Source: JBOHDX01 sp050700835 | GTDB lineage: Bacteria > Actinomycetota > Actinomycetes > Propionibacteriales > Nocardioidaceae | Direction: 5' to 3' | Length of the DNA stretch: 37,860 bases | Assembly: GCA_050700835.1 (NCBI GenBank) | Contig: JBOHDX010000010.1 | Coordinates: 1-37,860, forward strand | Shown: positions 21,361 through 30,127 of the stretch, in pieces | How positions within the stretch are numbered: the first letter of the stretch is position 1 | Layout: each line of letters begins with the position of its first letter | Program-made: the position numbers and the translations under genes | Notes under the pieces: model-generated | Databases searched by the model: none | What the model was told of the DNA's origin: nothing | Seen by the model: only the letters and a program-made list of their open reading frames with translations

Positions 21361-22835
21361 CCCGTCGCGTCGACGCCGTGGTGATCGGATCCGGTCCCGG
21401 CGGAGCCGTCACCGCGCGCGTCCTCGCCGAGGCCGGTCTGGATGTGATCGTCGTCGAGGAGGGCGACTGGGTCGAGGCGGGCAGCGTGGAGCCCTACTCC
21501 GTCGACCAGATGCAGCGGCAGTATCGCAACGCCGGGTTGACGGTGGCGCTCGGGCGCCCGTCCATCGCCTACACCGAAGGCTGTGGCGCCGGGGGTGGCA
21601 GCGAGGTCAACTCCGGCCTCTACCACCGACCGTCGGCCCAGCTGCTGGACGCCTGGAGCAGCAGCTACCGGATCGAGGGGCTCGACACCACGACCCTCGA
21701 GCCGTACCACCGACGCGTCGAGCGCGCGTTGAGCGTCGCGCCGTGGCCGGAGCCCGAGCTCCCGGCACCGTCACGCGTGTTGCAGCGGGGCGCGAACGCG
21801 CTCGGCTGGAGCGGCTTCGACGTCCCCCGATGGGCGCGCTACCACCGCGAGAACGGGGGGATCAGGGTCGAGAAGCAGACGATGAGCCGGACGTACCTCC
21901 CGGCAGCCACCAGCGCCGGTGCACAGCTGTGGACCAACGCGAAGGTCAGCAGGCTGACCATGAGCGGTCCCCGGGTCGACGCCATCGAGGTCGTCCGGCG
22001 CGACGGCCGGGTCGCCCATCACGAGCGGGTCGTCGCCGACCACGTGTTCGTGTGCGCGGGCGCGACGCAGACACCCGCGCTGCTGCAGCGCAGCGGCCTG
22101 CGTCGCAACATCGGCGGCAACCTGTCAGTGCACCCGACGGTCAAGGTGGTCGCGGAGTTCGCCGATGAGGTCAACGCCCCGGGGGATCTCGCGACCTACC
22201 AGGTCAAGGAGTTCGGCTCCTGGCTGAGCTTCGGCGGATCCGCCAGCCGGCCGGCCCTGATCGCGTTGGCTCTGTCGGAGAACTGGCCCGAGTTCCACCG
22301 GGCGACAGAGTCCTGGCGACGCCAGACCGTCTACTACGCAGCGATCCAGAGTCAGGGACGCGGTCGCGTCACGGCCGTCCCGGGCTTCACCGACCCCCTT
22401 GTGACCTACCGGCTCACGCCCGGCGACGGCGCTCGGCTGCGCAGCGGCCTCGCCAGGCTGATCCACCTCATGCTCGCGGCCGGTGCCACCACGGTCTATC
22501 CGTCGTACGCGAAGGCACCCGTCGTCACCAACCGGGTCGACGCAGCCGCCGCGGTCGAGGCGTTCGCGCCAGGGACCGCGAGCCTCATGACCGTGCACCT
22601 GACGGGCTCCGTGCCGATGGGGGAGGACATCACGAGGTCCGGTGCCGACTCCTTCGGTGCCGTGCACGGCACGACCAACCTGCGGGTCAACGACGCATCA
22701 CTGCTGCCCTGGGCGCCCGGCGTCAATCCCCAGGGCACCTTGATGGCCGTGGCGCACCGCAACATCGACCATTTCCTGGCCGATCTCGGCCGCCCCACCA
22801 TGTGCGAGACGACCTCTGAAGGAGCGATTGCGTGA
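21357..22835 (+). CDS. GMC-family FAD oxidoreductase
   Basis: A 492-residue flavoprotein oxidising an alcohol group to a carbonyl. The FAD dinucleotide motif GSGPGG is at 11-16, the acidic ribose-binding residues at VVEEGDW, and GCGAGGGSEVNSG at 76-88. The catalytic pair appears as His414 in HLTGSVPMG and Asn457 in PGVNPQGT, near NLRVNDASLLPWAPG. There is no signal peptide, so it is cytoplasmic or membrane-associated. Its start and stop both overlap neighbours (GTGA), coupling it to the small protein before and the NAD epimerase after. The substrate is not known; with epimerases, GtrA and UbiA nearby, a lipid- or nucleotide-linked sugar or polyol is plausible. Confidence 0.9.
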   Translation: MTRRVDAVVIGSGPGGAVTARVLAEAGLDVIVVEEGDWVEAGSVEPYSVDQMQRQYRNAGLTVALGRPSIAYTEGCGAGGGSEVNSGLYHRPSAQLLDAWSSSYRIEGLDTTTLEPYHRRVERALSVAPWPEPELPAPSRVLQRGANALGWSGFDVPRWARYHRENGGIRVEKQTMSRTYLPAATSAGAQLWTNAKVSRLTMSGPRVDAIEVVRRDGRVAHHERVVADHVFVCAGATQTPALLQRSGLRRNIGGNLSVHPTVKVVAEFADEVNAPGDLATYQVKEFGSWLSFGGSASRPALIALALSENWPEFHRATESWRRQTVYYAAIQSQGRGRVTAVPGFTDPLVTYRLTPGDGARLRSGLARLIHLMLAAGATTVYPSYAKAPVVTNRVDAAAAVEAFAPGTASLMTVHLTGSVPMGEDITRSGADSFGAVHGTTNLRVNDASLLPWAPGVNPQGTLMAVAHRNIDHFLADLGRPTMCETTSEGAIA

Positions 22836-23896
22836 CGGAGCTACTCGAGGCGCCGGAGCTGACCATCCTCACCGGTGCCAGCGGCTGGTTCGGTCGCGCC
22901 TACCTGGCCGCTCTCGCGTCCGGGATGGACAGCGACCGGGTCGGTCCGGTCCGTCGCGGTGGGAGGGTGCGGGTGCTGGTGCCGACCCCGTCGGACGTGC
23001 CGGCGGTGTCCGAGGTGAGTCCCCACGCCGAGGTCCACGTGGGCGACGTCGCCGAAGGGGGGGCCGTCGCGCGGTTGTTCGCCGGTGCCGAGGGCGCCTC
23101 GGTCGTCCACGCCGCCGGCGTGATCCACCCCAAGAGGGTGGCCGACTTCGAGCGGGTCAACACCGGGGGGACCATCACCGTGCTGGACGCGGCCCGCGCG
23201 GCCCGGGTCCGTCGCATGGTGCACGTCTCGTCGAACTCACCGTTCGGAGTCAACCCGACGACAGAGGACGTCTTCCGCCACGACGAGCCCTACCGGCCCT
23301 ACATGGGCTACGGGCGCTCCAAGATGCTGGCCGAGCAGCGCGTACGCGACGCCAACGACCCGGGCGGGCTGCAGACCGTGGTGGTGCGCCCGCCGTGGTT
23401 CTACGGTCCCTGGCAGCCGCTGCGGCAGACCACGTTCTTCCGCCTGGTACGCACCGGACGGTTCCCCTTGATGGGTGACGGCAGGCAGCGCCGCTCGATG
23501 GTGTTCGTCGACAATCTGGTCCAGGGCGTGGCTCTGGCCGAGCGGCATCCGGACGCCGCAGGCGACGCGTTCTGGATCGCCGATGCCCGGGCGTACCCCA
23601 TGTCGGAGGTGCTGGCCACGGTCAAGCGTGCGCTGGCCGACGAGGGGTTCGAGGTGGCCGACCGGCAGATCCGGTTGCCGGCTGTCGCCGGCAAGATCGC
23701 CGAGCGGATCGACGGGGTGCTACAGGCTCGCGGGATCTATCACCAGGAGTTCCACGTCCTGGGCGAGATGGACAAGACCATCGCCTGCGACATCGGGCAT
23801 TCTCAGCAGGTTCTCGGTTACGCGCCGCGCGTCGATCTCCATGCCGGCATGCGAGAGTCGATCAGATGGTGTGTCGAACGAGGCGTCGACATCTGA
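22832..23896 (+). CDS. NAD-dependent epimerase/dehydratase (first)
   Basis: A 354-residue extended short-chain dehydrogenase. The Rossmann motif GASGWFG is at about 15-21, HAAGVIHP follows strand 4, the active-site Tyr-x3-Lys is in MGYGRSKMLAEQ, and VVRPPWFYGPWQPLRQ is typical of 3-beta-HSD/epimerase relatives. AAGGAG lies 7 nt before GTG 22832, which also overlaps the GMC stop. The likely role is oxidation, reduction or epimerisation of a sugar or sterol-like alcohol. As the direct partner of a flavoprotein oxidase it could reduce a keto intermediate, by analogy with the DprE1/DprE2 scheme; this is inference. Confidence 0.9.
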   Translation: MTELLEAPELTILTGASGWFGRAYLAALASGMDSDRVGPVRRGGRVRVLVPTPSDVPAVSEVSPHAEVHVGDVAEGGAVARLFAGAEGASVVHAAGVIHPKRVADFERVNTGGTITVLDAARAARVRRMVHVSSNSPFGVNPTTEDVFRHDEPYRPYMGYGRSKMLAEQRVRDANDPGGLQTVVVRPPWFYGPWQPLRQTTFFRLVRTGRFPLMGDGRQRRSMVFVDNLVQGVALAERHPDAAGDAFWIADARAYPMSEVLATVKRALADEGFEVADRQIRLPAVAGKIAERIDGVLQARGIYHQEFHVLGEMDKTIACDIGHSQQVLGYAPRVDLHAGMRESIRWCVERGVDI

Positions 23897-23969
23897 TGCA
23901 ACAGGCTGACGGCAGCGCGACCGCGAGCGCAGGCGGCATCGGGAACGAGTTCGAGGACGGGAGTCGGGC

Positions 23970-25004
23970 ATGACGGGGGTTTCCCTGGTCACGGGAGGAA
24001 GCGGCTACTTCGGCTCACTGCTGGTGGCCGAGCTGCGCGCACAGGGGTCGCAGATACGCGTCCTCGACCTCGTGGACGCGGACGACCGGCCGCCCGAGGT
24101 CGAGATGGTCCAGGGAGACATCCGCGACGCGGCAGACGTGCGACGCGCCGTGGACGGCGTAGACGTCGTCTACCACAACGTGGCACAGGTGCCGCTGGCC
24201 CGTGACAAGGCGTTGTTCGAGAGTGTCAACGTCGGGGGCACCAACACACTGCTGACCGCCTGCGAGGACGCCGGCGTGGCCAAGGTGGTCTACACGTCGT
24301 CGTCCGCTGTCTTCGGCGTGCCCGCATCCAACCCCGTCTTCCCCGACACGCCTGCGACGCCGGTCGAGGCCTACGGCCGGGCGAAGTACGAAGCCGAGCT
24401 GCTCTGCCACGCGGCGGTGAGCCGCGGCCTCGACGTCAGCATCGTCCGACCGCGCACCATCCTCGGTCTTGGCCGGCTCGGCATCTTCGGGATCCTGTTC
24501 GACTGGATCGCCGACGGTGCGGCCGTGCCCGTTCTGGGCAGGGGTGACAACACCTACCAGTTCGTGCACGCCCACGACCTGGCCACCGCCTGCATCCTGG
24601 CCGGACACCGCAGTGGTCCCGGCGTCTACAACATCGGTGCCGAGGAGTTCGGCACCATGCGGGAGGCCGTCCAGCACCTCTGCGACTACGCCGGCACCGG
24701 CGCCAAGGTTCGTTCGGTGCCGATCGGCCTTACCAGCAAGGCGATGCAGGCCACTGCGACTCTGGGACTGACTCCGTTCGGCCCCTACCACTGGATCATG
24801 TACAGCAAGTCCCTGTGGTTCGACCTCACCGCGGCTAAGGAGCAGCTCGGGTGGAGCGCCACCTACTCGACCGACGCGGCATTCCGCGACTCCTACGACT
24901 GGTTCCTGCAGCATCGTGAGGCGCTCGCGGGTGCCAACGCGTCCCAACACCGCAGCCCCGCCAAGCAGGGAGTTCTCGCGGTCGCCAAGAAAGTGCTGCG
25001 CTGA
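23970..25004 (+). CDS. NAD-dependent epimerase/dehydratase (second)
   Basis: A 344-residue extended SDR. GGSGYFG is at about 9-15, DLVDADD is the acidic end of the second strand, YTSSSAVFGVP carries the catalytic serine, and YGRAKYEAE has Tyr-x3-Lys. GGDNTYQFVHAHDLATA-like residues mark sugar-nucleotide epimerases. It shares only distant similarity with the preceding SDR, so they are probably not recent duplicates. ATG 23970 is preceded by a GGGAG site and a 73-base gap. It is followed after 3 bases by the multi-spanning protein. The product sugar cannot be named. Confidence 0.9.
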   Translation: MTGVSLVTGGSGYFGSLLVAELRAQGSQIRVLDLVDADDRPPEVEMVQGDIRDAADVRRAVDGVDVVYHNVAQVPLARDKALFESVNVGGTNTLLTACEDAGVAKVVYTSSSAVFGVPASNPVFPDTPATPVEAYGRAKYEAELLCHAAVSRGLDVSIVRPRTILGLGRLGIFGILFDWIADGAAVPVLGRGDNTYQFVHAHDLATACILAGHRSGPGVYNIGAEEFGTMREAVQHLCDYAGTGAKVRSVPIGLTSKAMQATATLGLTPFGPYHWIMYSKSLWFDLTAAKEQLGWSATYSTDAAFRDSYDWFLQHREALAGANASQHRSPAKQGVLAVAKKVLR

Positions 25005-25007
25005 CGC

Positions 25008-27263
25008 ATGAAGTGTCTGGTGCAGAAAATCCAGTGGCAGGGCGTGGCGGTCGCGTCGACGGGCGTACTGCTCGCCCTCGAGTATCTCTGGCGGCCGTAC
25101 GCCTGGTTCGTCGACGACAAGCGCAACCAGTACGTTCCGGCGGCGCGCGACATCGGGCGGAGGCTGCGTGACGGCGGCTTCCCGATCATCGATCCCAACC
25201 TCGGCCCGTCCGGCAACTTCTCCCTCGACATCCAGTACGGCTTGTACGAACCGACCCACTGGGTGTCGTCGATCCTGCTGTCCTACCTCGACAACCTCGC
25301 TCTGGCCGGGTTCCTGTGGGCAGCGGTCTACCTGCTGATCCTGTGTCTTGGCACCACCACGCTGCTGCTGGAGCTCGGCGCCCGCGGACCATGGGCTGCG
25401 GCCGCGGGTGCGGCTACGGCCACCTCGGGCTACCTGTTCTACTGGCTCGGCCTCGACTGGATTCCTGGAGTGGTGTCGATCGCCTGGCTGCCGTGGCTGT
25501 GGTGGGCGTGGGCCGGCCGCTCCAGCCCGTGGAGATGTCTCGGGATCGGCGTCTTCACCTACCTTGCGATCGCCTCCGGCTGGCCGGCCACGTGGTTCAT
25601 GGTCGCCGCCCTGGTCATCGGTGCGCTGGTGGAGCAGGTGGCCTGGCGGGACCGGTCGCTGCCCCGGTGGGCGTGGCTGCGCCCGATCGTCGCCCGAGTC
25701 GTCGCGACGGCAGGGGGGCTGGTCGGCGCCGCCCTGACGATCCTTCCGCTGGCTCACGCCGCGGCGTACACGATCCGTTCGACCTCGATCAGCAACAACA
25801 ACTTCATGGTGGTCAATCTGGCCGACGTGCTGGGCTTCGCCGCGCCGGGTCTGCACGGAGACCTGCTGGGCTTCCACGGGGTGACCAGCGCCCAGCTGCC
25901 GCTCTACTTCGCCGGCTGGTTCGCGTTGCCGGTGCTGTGGCTCGTCGACTGGCACAGGGGGACCGCCCGCTTCCGTGGGGTCCTGACGGGTGCCCTGGCT
26001 GCCGTGGCGATGCTGCTGCTGACGCAGTCGCCGAGCCTCCTCGGCCCGGTCCGCGACCCGATCCGGGCCCTGGCGGGCTTCCAGGTGTTCTTCGTGGTCG
26101 TGGTCGTCGTGCTGGCGGCGAGGTCGAGGCTGGTCGTCACCCGGACGCGGTGTGTGGGCATCGCCGCGTCGCTGCTCTGCGTCGCCTGGGTCAGCTGGGC
26201 ACGCGACCCGACGGACGTGTCCGCGTTCGTGGCGGTGCTGGTGGTGGCGGCCGGCACGCTGGTCCTCGTGCTGGCGGTCCGCGCCGCCCGGCCCAGGGTG
26301 GCCGGCGTGTTCGCCCTGGTGGCCACGCTGGTCTTCGCCGGGCTCGCGTTCGGCATCCACGAGCCGCAGGACCGCAACGGCGCCAAGATCTCGCGGATCC
26401 GGCCCGGGCCGCTGGCCCTCGACACGGCCGACCAGCCGGTTTTCGCGGCCTACAGCGGCCGGGGCCCAGCGGTGTGGACCCAGTGGTTCGTCGACGGCGT
26501 GGGGCGGGGCTTCGCGCACCTGTCGGGGCGTGCCCGGATGGCACCGGGCTACTCCTCGATCAGCCAGAAGTACTTCCGGGCCCAGTTCTGCATCGACGAC
26601 GCCCAAGGCGAAGCATGCCCGGCCGAGGTGTCCCGGCTGTTCGAGAACGAGCAGGCGACCGGCAGAAAGTGGGTCGACCTGCTCGGCTACAAGACCATCG
26701 TCGTCGGCGGCGACCAGCGGCAGGACCTGTTCAGGCGGGTCGCCGGACCCGGCTGGCGCGAGGTCGGCCACGGTGGGGCGTTCGCCAAGTTCCAGCGGGT
26801 CAAGCCGCAGACGGTCAACGGTCGGGTCACCGCCATCATCGGCTCGGCCACGGTGACGCCGAGCCACGTCAGCAACGACAGCCAGTCCTATCAGGTGTCC
26901 AGCCGGTCCGGAGCGACGTTGGTGTTCCGCGACATCTACTGGCCGGGCTACCAGGCGACACTGGGTGGCACGTCCCTCCCAGTGCAGGCGCTCGACAACG
27001 TGCTGGTCTCGGTCACGCTGCCACCGGGTGCCAGCGGGACCCTCACCGTGGCGTACGTTCCGTTGAGCACCGCGGAGCTCGTTGGGATCCCTGCCCTGGC
27101 AGTGATCCTGCTGCTGGCCGGCATCGGGATCGCGGTGCTCGACCGCCGCAGGACGACGCCGCCAGTGGCCGCCGACGAGGGGGCGCGGCCGTCAGGGCCC
27201 ATAGACGGAGAGCGCGACGAAGACGAGCCAGACAAGGGCCAGGCCCTCAAGGACCCGGTCTGA
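25008..27263 (+). CDS. YfhO-like polytopic membrane protein
   Basis: A 751-residue protein with about a dozen transmembrane helices across residues 10-450, an extracytoplasmic domain (about 455-690) and a last helix (LVGIPALAVILLLAGIGIAVL). The first loop has an Asp/Tyr-rich region (WFVDDKRNQYVP), and the soluble part ends in the beta-rich YWPGYQATLGG segment typical of the YfhO/GT-C-like family. The family is thought to use polyprenyl-phosphate-linked sugars to glycosylate envelope polymers; this is known only for a few members. It is last in the sugar operon. Its 3' end overlaps the convergent ubiA gene by 72 bases. Confidence 0.85.
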   Translation: MKCLVQKIQWQGVAVASTGVLLALEYLWRPYAWFVDDKRNQYVPAARDIGRRLRDGGFPIIDPNLGPSGNFSLDIQYGLYEPTHWVSSILLSYLDNLALAGFLWAAVYLLILCLGTTTLLLELGARGPWAAAAGAATATSGYLFYWLGLDWIPGVVSIAWLPWLWWAWAGRSSPWRCLGIGVFTYLAIASGWPATWFMVAALVIGALVEQVAWRDRSLPRWAWLRPIVARVVATAGGLVGAALTILPLAHAAAYTIRSTSISNNNFMVVNLADVLGFAAPGLHGDLLGFHGVTSAQLPLYFAGWFALPVLWLVDWHRGTARFRGVLTGALAAVAMLLLTQSPSLLGPVRDPIRALAGFQVFFVVVVVVLAARSRLVVTRTRCVGIAASLLCVAWVSWARDPTDVSAFVAVLVVAAGTLVLVLAVRAARPRVAGVFALVATLVFAGLAFGIHEPQDRNGAKISRIRPGPLALDTADQPVFAAYSGRGPAVWTQWFVDGVGRGFAHLSGRARMAPGYSSISQKYFRAQFCIDDAQGEACPAEVSRLFENEQATGRKWVDLLGYKTIVVGGDQRQDLFRRVAGPGWREVGHGGAFAKFQRVKPQTVNGRVTAIIGSATVTPSHVSNDSQSYQVSSRSGATLVFRDIYWPGYQATLGGTSLPVQALDNVLVSVTLPPGASGTLTVAYVPLSTAELVGIPALAVILLLAGIGIAVLDRRRTTPPVAADEGARPSGPIDGERDEDEPDKGQALKDPV

Positions 27264-28175
27264 CAGCGCGATGTCCTCCGGCTCCCCGGCCCGGCCGGCG
27301 TCGACGTCCACGGCGTACCGAAGCACGGCGAGCACGAACGGCGCCATCGAGATCGCGGCCCACGGGACGGAGGTCTCGGTTCGGACCTCGAAGGCCCACA
27401 GGCCGTACGTCATGATCAGCACGGCCGCGGACACACTCCACACGAACCGGAGGTACGTCGCGGAGTAGCGGCTCAGCGAGCGCCGCGTCTCGGACTCGCC
27501 CGGCCCGAACGCGACGGCCTCGGCGTAGCGCTTGCCGGCTGCCATGAACAACGAGCCGAAGGCGGCGGCCAGCAGGAACCAGTGCGACAGGGCGATGCCG
27601 GACGCACTTCCGCCGGCGACGGTCCGGAGCAGGAAGCCGGAGGCGATGATCGCGATGTCGATCACCGGCTCGTCCTTGAGCGCGAGGCAGTAGACGAGGG
27701 ACACGGCTTCGTAGGTCGCGATGACGGCCAGGAGCTGCCAGGTGGCGAGCAGCGTCAGCAGCAGTGCGGCGACCAGCAGCAGGCAGCCGATCTGGACGGC
27801 GACCACGCGGGACACCTCGCCGGCCGCGATCGGACGGAACCGCTTGCGCGGATGAGCGCGATCCTCGGCGATGTCACGGACGTCGTTGATGAAGTAGATC
27901 CCCGACGCCGCCAGGCAGAACGCCGCGAACGCGATCAGCGTCGGGACGTAGACGCTCGTGTCGGTGACCTTGCTCGCCAACACCGGGGCCGCCAGCACGA
28001 GAACGTTCTTGATCCACTGATGAGGTCGGGCCGCCACGATGATGGCGTGCACCGAGTTGCGGCGCGGCCCGGTCTGCGGAGCGGCGTCGACCCGCGGCTC
28101 GTCCGGTGTCCTCGAGTCGACCGTCCCCACCGAGTCCTCGGCTCTGTCCTCGCCGGTCCTCTGGCCCGTTGTCAC
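27192..28175 (-). CDS. ubiA: Decaprenyl-phosphate phosphoribosyltransferase (UbiA family)
   Basis: A 327-residue integral membrane prenyltransferase with about nine helices. RPHQWIKNVLVLAAP (50-64) is typical of the Rv3806c type, and the first Asp motif is N97-D98-x2-D101-x3-D105 followed by HPRKRFRPIA; DEPVID is in the second motif position. Rv3806c moves 5-phosphoribose from PRPP to decaprenyl phosphate, the first step to decaprenyl-phosphoryl arabinose. A 40-residue polar N-terminus precedes the domain. The start GTG 28175 has TAACGT 7 nt upstream. It lies downstream of accE on the same strand and converges on the YfhO-like gene. DprE1/DprE2-type genes are not in the window. Confidence 0.88.
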   Translation of the reverse strand: MTTGQRTGEDRAEDSVGTVDSRTPDEPRVDAAPQTGPRRNSVHAIIVAARPHQWIKNVLVLAAPVLASKVTDTSVYVPTLIAFAAFCLAASGIYFINDVRDIAEDRAHPRKRFRPIAAGEVSRVVAVQIGCLLLVAALLLTLLATWQLLAVIATYEAVSLVYCLALKDEPVIDIAIIASGFLLRTVAGGSASGIALSHWFLLAAAFGSLFMAAGKRYAEAVAFGPGESETRRSLSRYSATYLRFVWSVSAAVLIMTYGLWAFEVRTETSVPWAAISMAPFVLAVLRYAVDVDAGRAGEPEDIALSDRVLEGLALVWLVFVALSVYGP

Positions 28176-28182
28176 GGCCCCA

Positions 28183-28188
28183 ACGTTA
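28183..28188 (-). promoter_or_regulatory. Candidate leaderless -10 box of ubiA
   Basis: TAACGT on the minus strand, 7 nt before GTG 28175. Confidence 0.45.
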
Positions 28189-28238
28189 CCCGGCAGACCT
28201 CGGATCCACGGGTCCGACGCCCTGGGCGCAACGGCAGC

Positions 28239-28478
28239 TCACCGCGGCATCGCGGACGCCCGCCATGCTCCGTGACCCGGCCACAGCGGTGCCCCCGCGG
28301 CGCGTGCCGGGCTCGACCACAACGGTTCGGGACCGGGCGAAGGGGGGTTCCCGCCGCCGGACCGGCAGGCGACGACGGCGACGAGCGCTGCCAGCTCCGC
28401 GTCGTCGGGAACGCCGCGCACGACCCGCAACAACGGCGTCTGGTCCACCGATCGCGGCGTGGTCTCGCCGTCGCTCAC
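28239..28478 (-). CDS. accE: Acyl-CoA carboxylase epsilon subunit
   Basis: A 79-residue protein that matches the small epsilon subunit of actinobacterial acyl-CoA carboxylases. LLRVVRGVPDDAELAALVAVV (about 16-36) is the conserved helix/strand that binds the beta subunit, and PGHGAWRASAMPR at the end is the conserved tail. Epsilon stabilises or activates the alpha-beta complex in Streptomyces and Mycobacterium. GTG 28478 overlaps the accD stop as GTGA, so the two are translationally coupled. M. tuberculosis accE5 (Rv3281) is the counterpart. Confidence 0.93.
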   Translation of the reverse strand: MSDGETTPRSVDQTPLLRVVRGVPDDAELAALVAVVACRSGGGNPPSPGPEPLWSSPARAAGAPLWPGHGAWRASAMPR

Positions 28479-30109
28479 AGCGGGATGTTTCCGTGCTTCT
28501 TGGGCGGCAGCGTCTCCCGCTTGGTCCGCAGCAGGCGCAGGGACCGGACGATCTCCACCCGCGTCTCATGCGGGTGGATGACCGCGTCGACGTAGCCCCG
28601 CTCGGCCGCGATGAACGGGTTGGCCAGCGTGTCCTCGTACTCCGTGATCAGGGCCGCGCGTCGTGCGTCGGGGTCGTCGGCCTCGGACAGCTCCCCGCGA
28701 TAGAGGATGTTGACCGCGCCCTGCGCACCCATCACCGCGATCTGAGCAGTCGGCCAGGCGATGTTCATGTCGGCGCCGAGGTGCTTGGACCCCATCACGT
28801 CGTAGGCCCCGCCGTAGGCCTTGCGGGTGATGACGGTGACCAGCGGGACGGTCGCCTCGGCGTACGCGAAGATCAGCTTGGCGCCGCGCCGGATGATGCC
28901 GTTCCACTCCTGGTCGGTGCCGGGAAGGAAGCCGGGAACGTCCACGAACGTCAGCACCGGCAGGTTGAAGGCGTCGCAGGTGCGGACGAACCGGGCCGCC
29001 TTCTCGGACGCGTTGATGTCGAGGGTGCCGGCGAACTGCATCGGCTGGTTGGCGACCACGCCGATGCTGTGACCCTCGACGCGGCCGAAGCCCACGACGA
29101 TGTTGGGGGCGAACAGCGGCATCACCTCGAGGAACTCGCCGTCGTCGAGGACCGCTTCGATCGCGATGTGCATGTCGTACGGCTGGTTCGGCGAGTCGGG
29201 CACCAGCGAGTCGAGTGACCGGTCGGTGTCGGTGAAGTCGAGCTCGGCCGGGTCGTCGTAGACGACTGGTTCCTCGAGGTTGTTCTGCGGGAGGTACGAC
29301 AGCAACGCCTTGACGTACTCGATCGCGTCGTCCTCGTCGGCACCCATGTAGTGGGCGTTTCCCGACTTGGTGTTGTGGGTGCGGGCTCCGCCGAGCTCCT
29401 CCATCGTGACGTCCTCGCCGGTGACCGTCTTGATCACGTCGGGACCGGTGATGAACATGTTGGACGTGCCGTCGACCATCACGGTGAAGTCAGTGACCGC
29501 GGGGGAGTAGACGTGCCCGCCGGCGCAGGAGCCCATGATCAGCGAGATCTGCGGGATGACGCCGGACGCGTGCACGTTGCGGCGGAAGATGTCGCCGTAC
29601 AACCCGAGCGAGACGACACCCTCCTGGATGCGGGCTCCGGCTCCCTCGTTGATGCCGACCACCGGGCAGCCGGTCTTCATCGCGAGATCCATGACCTTGC
29701 AGATCTTCTCGCCGTACACCTCGCCGAGGCTGCCGCCGAACACGGTGAAGTCCTGCGCGAACACGCAGATCTGCCGGCCCGCGACAGTTCCGTAGCCGGT
29801 GACCACGCCGTCCCCGTAGGGTCGCCGCTTGTCCAGGCCGAAGGCGGTGCTGCGGTGCCGGGCCAGCTCGTCGATCTCGACGAAGCTGCCCTCGTCGAGC
29901 AGCATCTGCACCCGCTCGCGTGCGGTCAGCTTGCCGCGGGCGTGCTGCTTCTCCACCGCGCGCGCGGAGCCGGCATGGATGGCCTCGTCGAGCCGGCGTT
30001 CGAGGTCGGCGGCCTTGCCGCTGCTGGTGTGGACGTCGATCTCGTCGGGTGCCGTCTCGAACTGTTTGGCGGGCTGTTTGGCGGGCGGAGACTCGGCTGT
30101 GCTGCTCAC
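28475..30109 (-). CDS. accD: Acyl-CoA (propionyl-CoA) carboxylase beta subunit
   Basis: A 544-residue carboxyltransferase that moves CO2 from biotin on AccA to acetyl- or propionyl-CoA. The N-half has the oxyanion segment NEGAGARIQEG and GSCAGGHVYSPA; the C-half has DVPGFLPGTDQE and RKAYGGAYDVMGSKHLGAD. The Asp of GGAYDVM probably corresponds to the specificity residue of S. coelicolor PccB (Asp422), favouring propionyl-CoA; this alignment is from memory. The start GTG 30109 follows TAGTCT by 7 nt. The alternative upstream V36 would run into birA. A QPAKQ duplication near the N-terminus reflects a short DNA repeat. M. tuberculosis accD5 is the syntenic homologue. Confidence 0.95.
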   Translation of the reverse strand: MSSTAESPPAKQPAKQFETAPDEIDVHTSSGKAADLERRLDEAIHAGSARAVEKQHARGKLTARERVQMLLDEGSFVEIDELARHRSTAFGLDKRRPYGDGVVTGYGTVAGRQICVFAQDFTVFGGSLGEVYGEKICKVMDLAMKTGCPVVGINEGAGARIQEGVVSLGLYGDIFRRNVHASGVIPQISLIMGSCAGGHVYSPAVTDFTVMVDGTSNMFITGPDVIKTVTGEDVTMEELGGARTHNTKSGNAHYMGADEDDAIEYVKALLSYLPQNNLEEPVVYDDPAELDFTDTDRSLDSLVPDSPNQPYDMHIAIEAVLDDGEFLEVMPLFAPNIVVGFGRVEGHSIGVVANQPMQFAGTLDINASEKAARFVRTCDAFNLPVLTFVDVPGFLPGTDQEWNGIIRRGAKLIFAYAEATVPLVTVITRKAYGGAYDVMGSKHLGADMNIAWPTAQIAVMGAQGAVNILYRGELSEADDPDARRAALITEYEDTLANPFIAAERGYVDAVIHPHETRVEIVRSLRLLRTKRETLPPKKHGNIPL

Positions 30110-30115
30110 GGCCGT

Positions 30116-30122
30116 CAGACTA
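30116..30122. promoter_or_regulatory. Shared divergent -10 region of accD and birA
   Basis: TAGTCT on the minus strand (30122-30117) ends 7 nt before accD GTG 30109. CAGACT on the plus strand (30116-30121) ends 6 nt before birA ATG 30128. Only 18 bases separate the two start codons. Confidence 0.45.
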
Positions 30123-30127
30123 GCCAC

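Noticed and set aside
24015..26867. A 950-codon open frame on the minus strand opposite the epimerase and YfhO-like genes
   Set aside because: It is rich in Arg, Gly, Asp and His, has no domain pattern, and exists because high third-position GC removes stops from the opposite strand. The plus-strand genes have clear family motifs.
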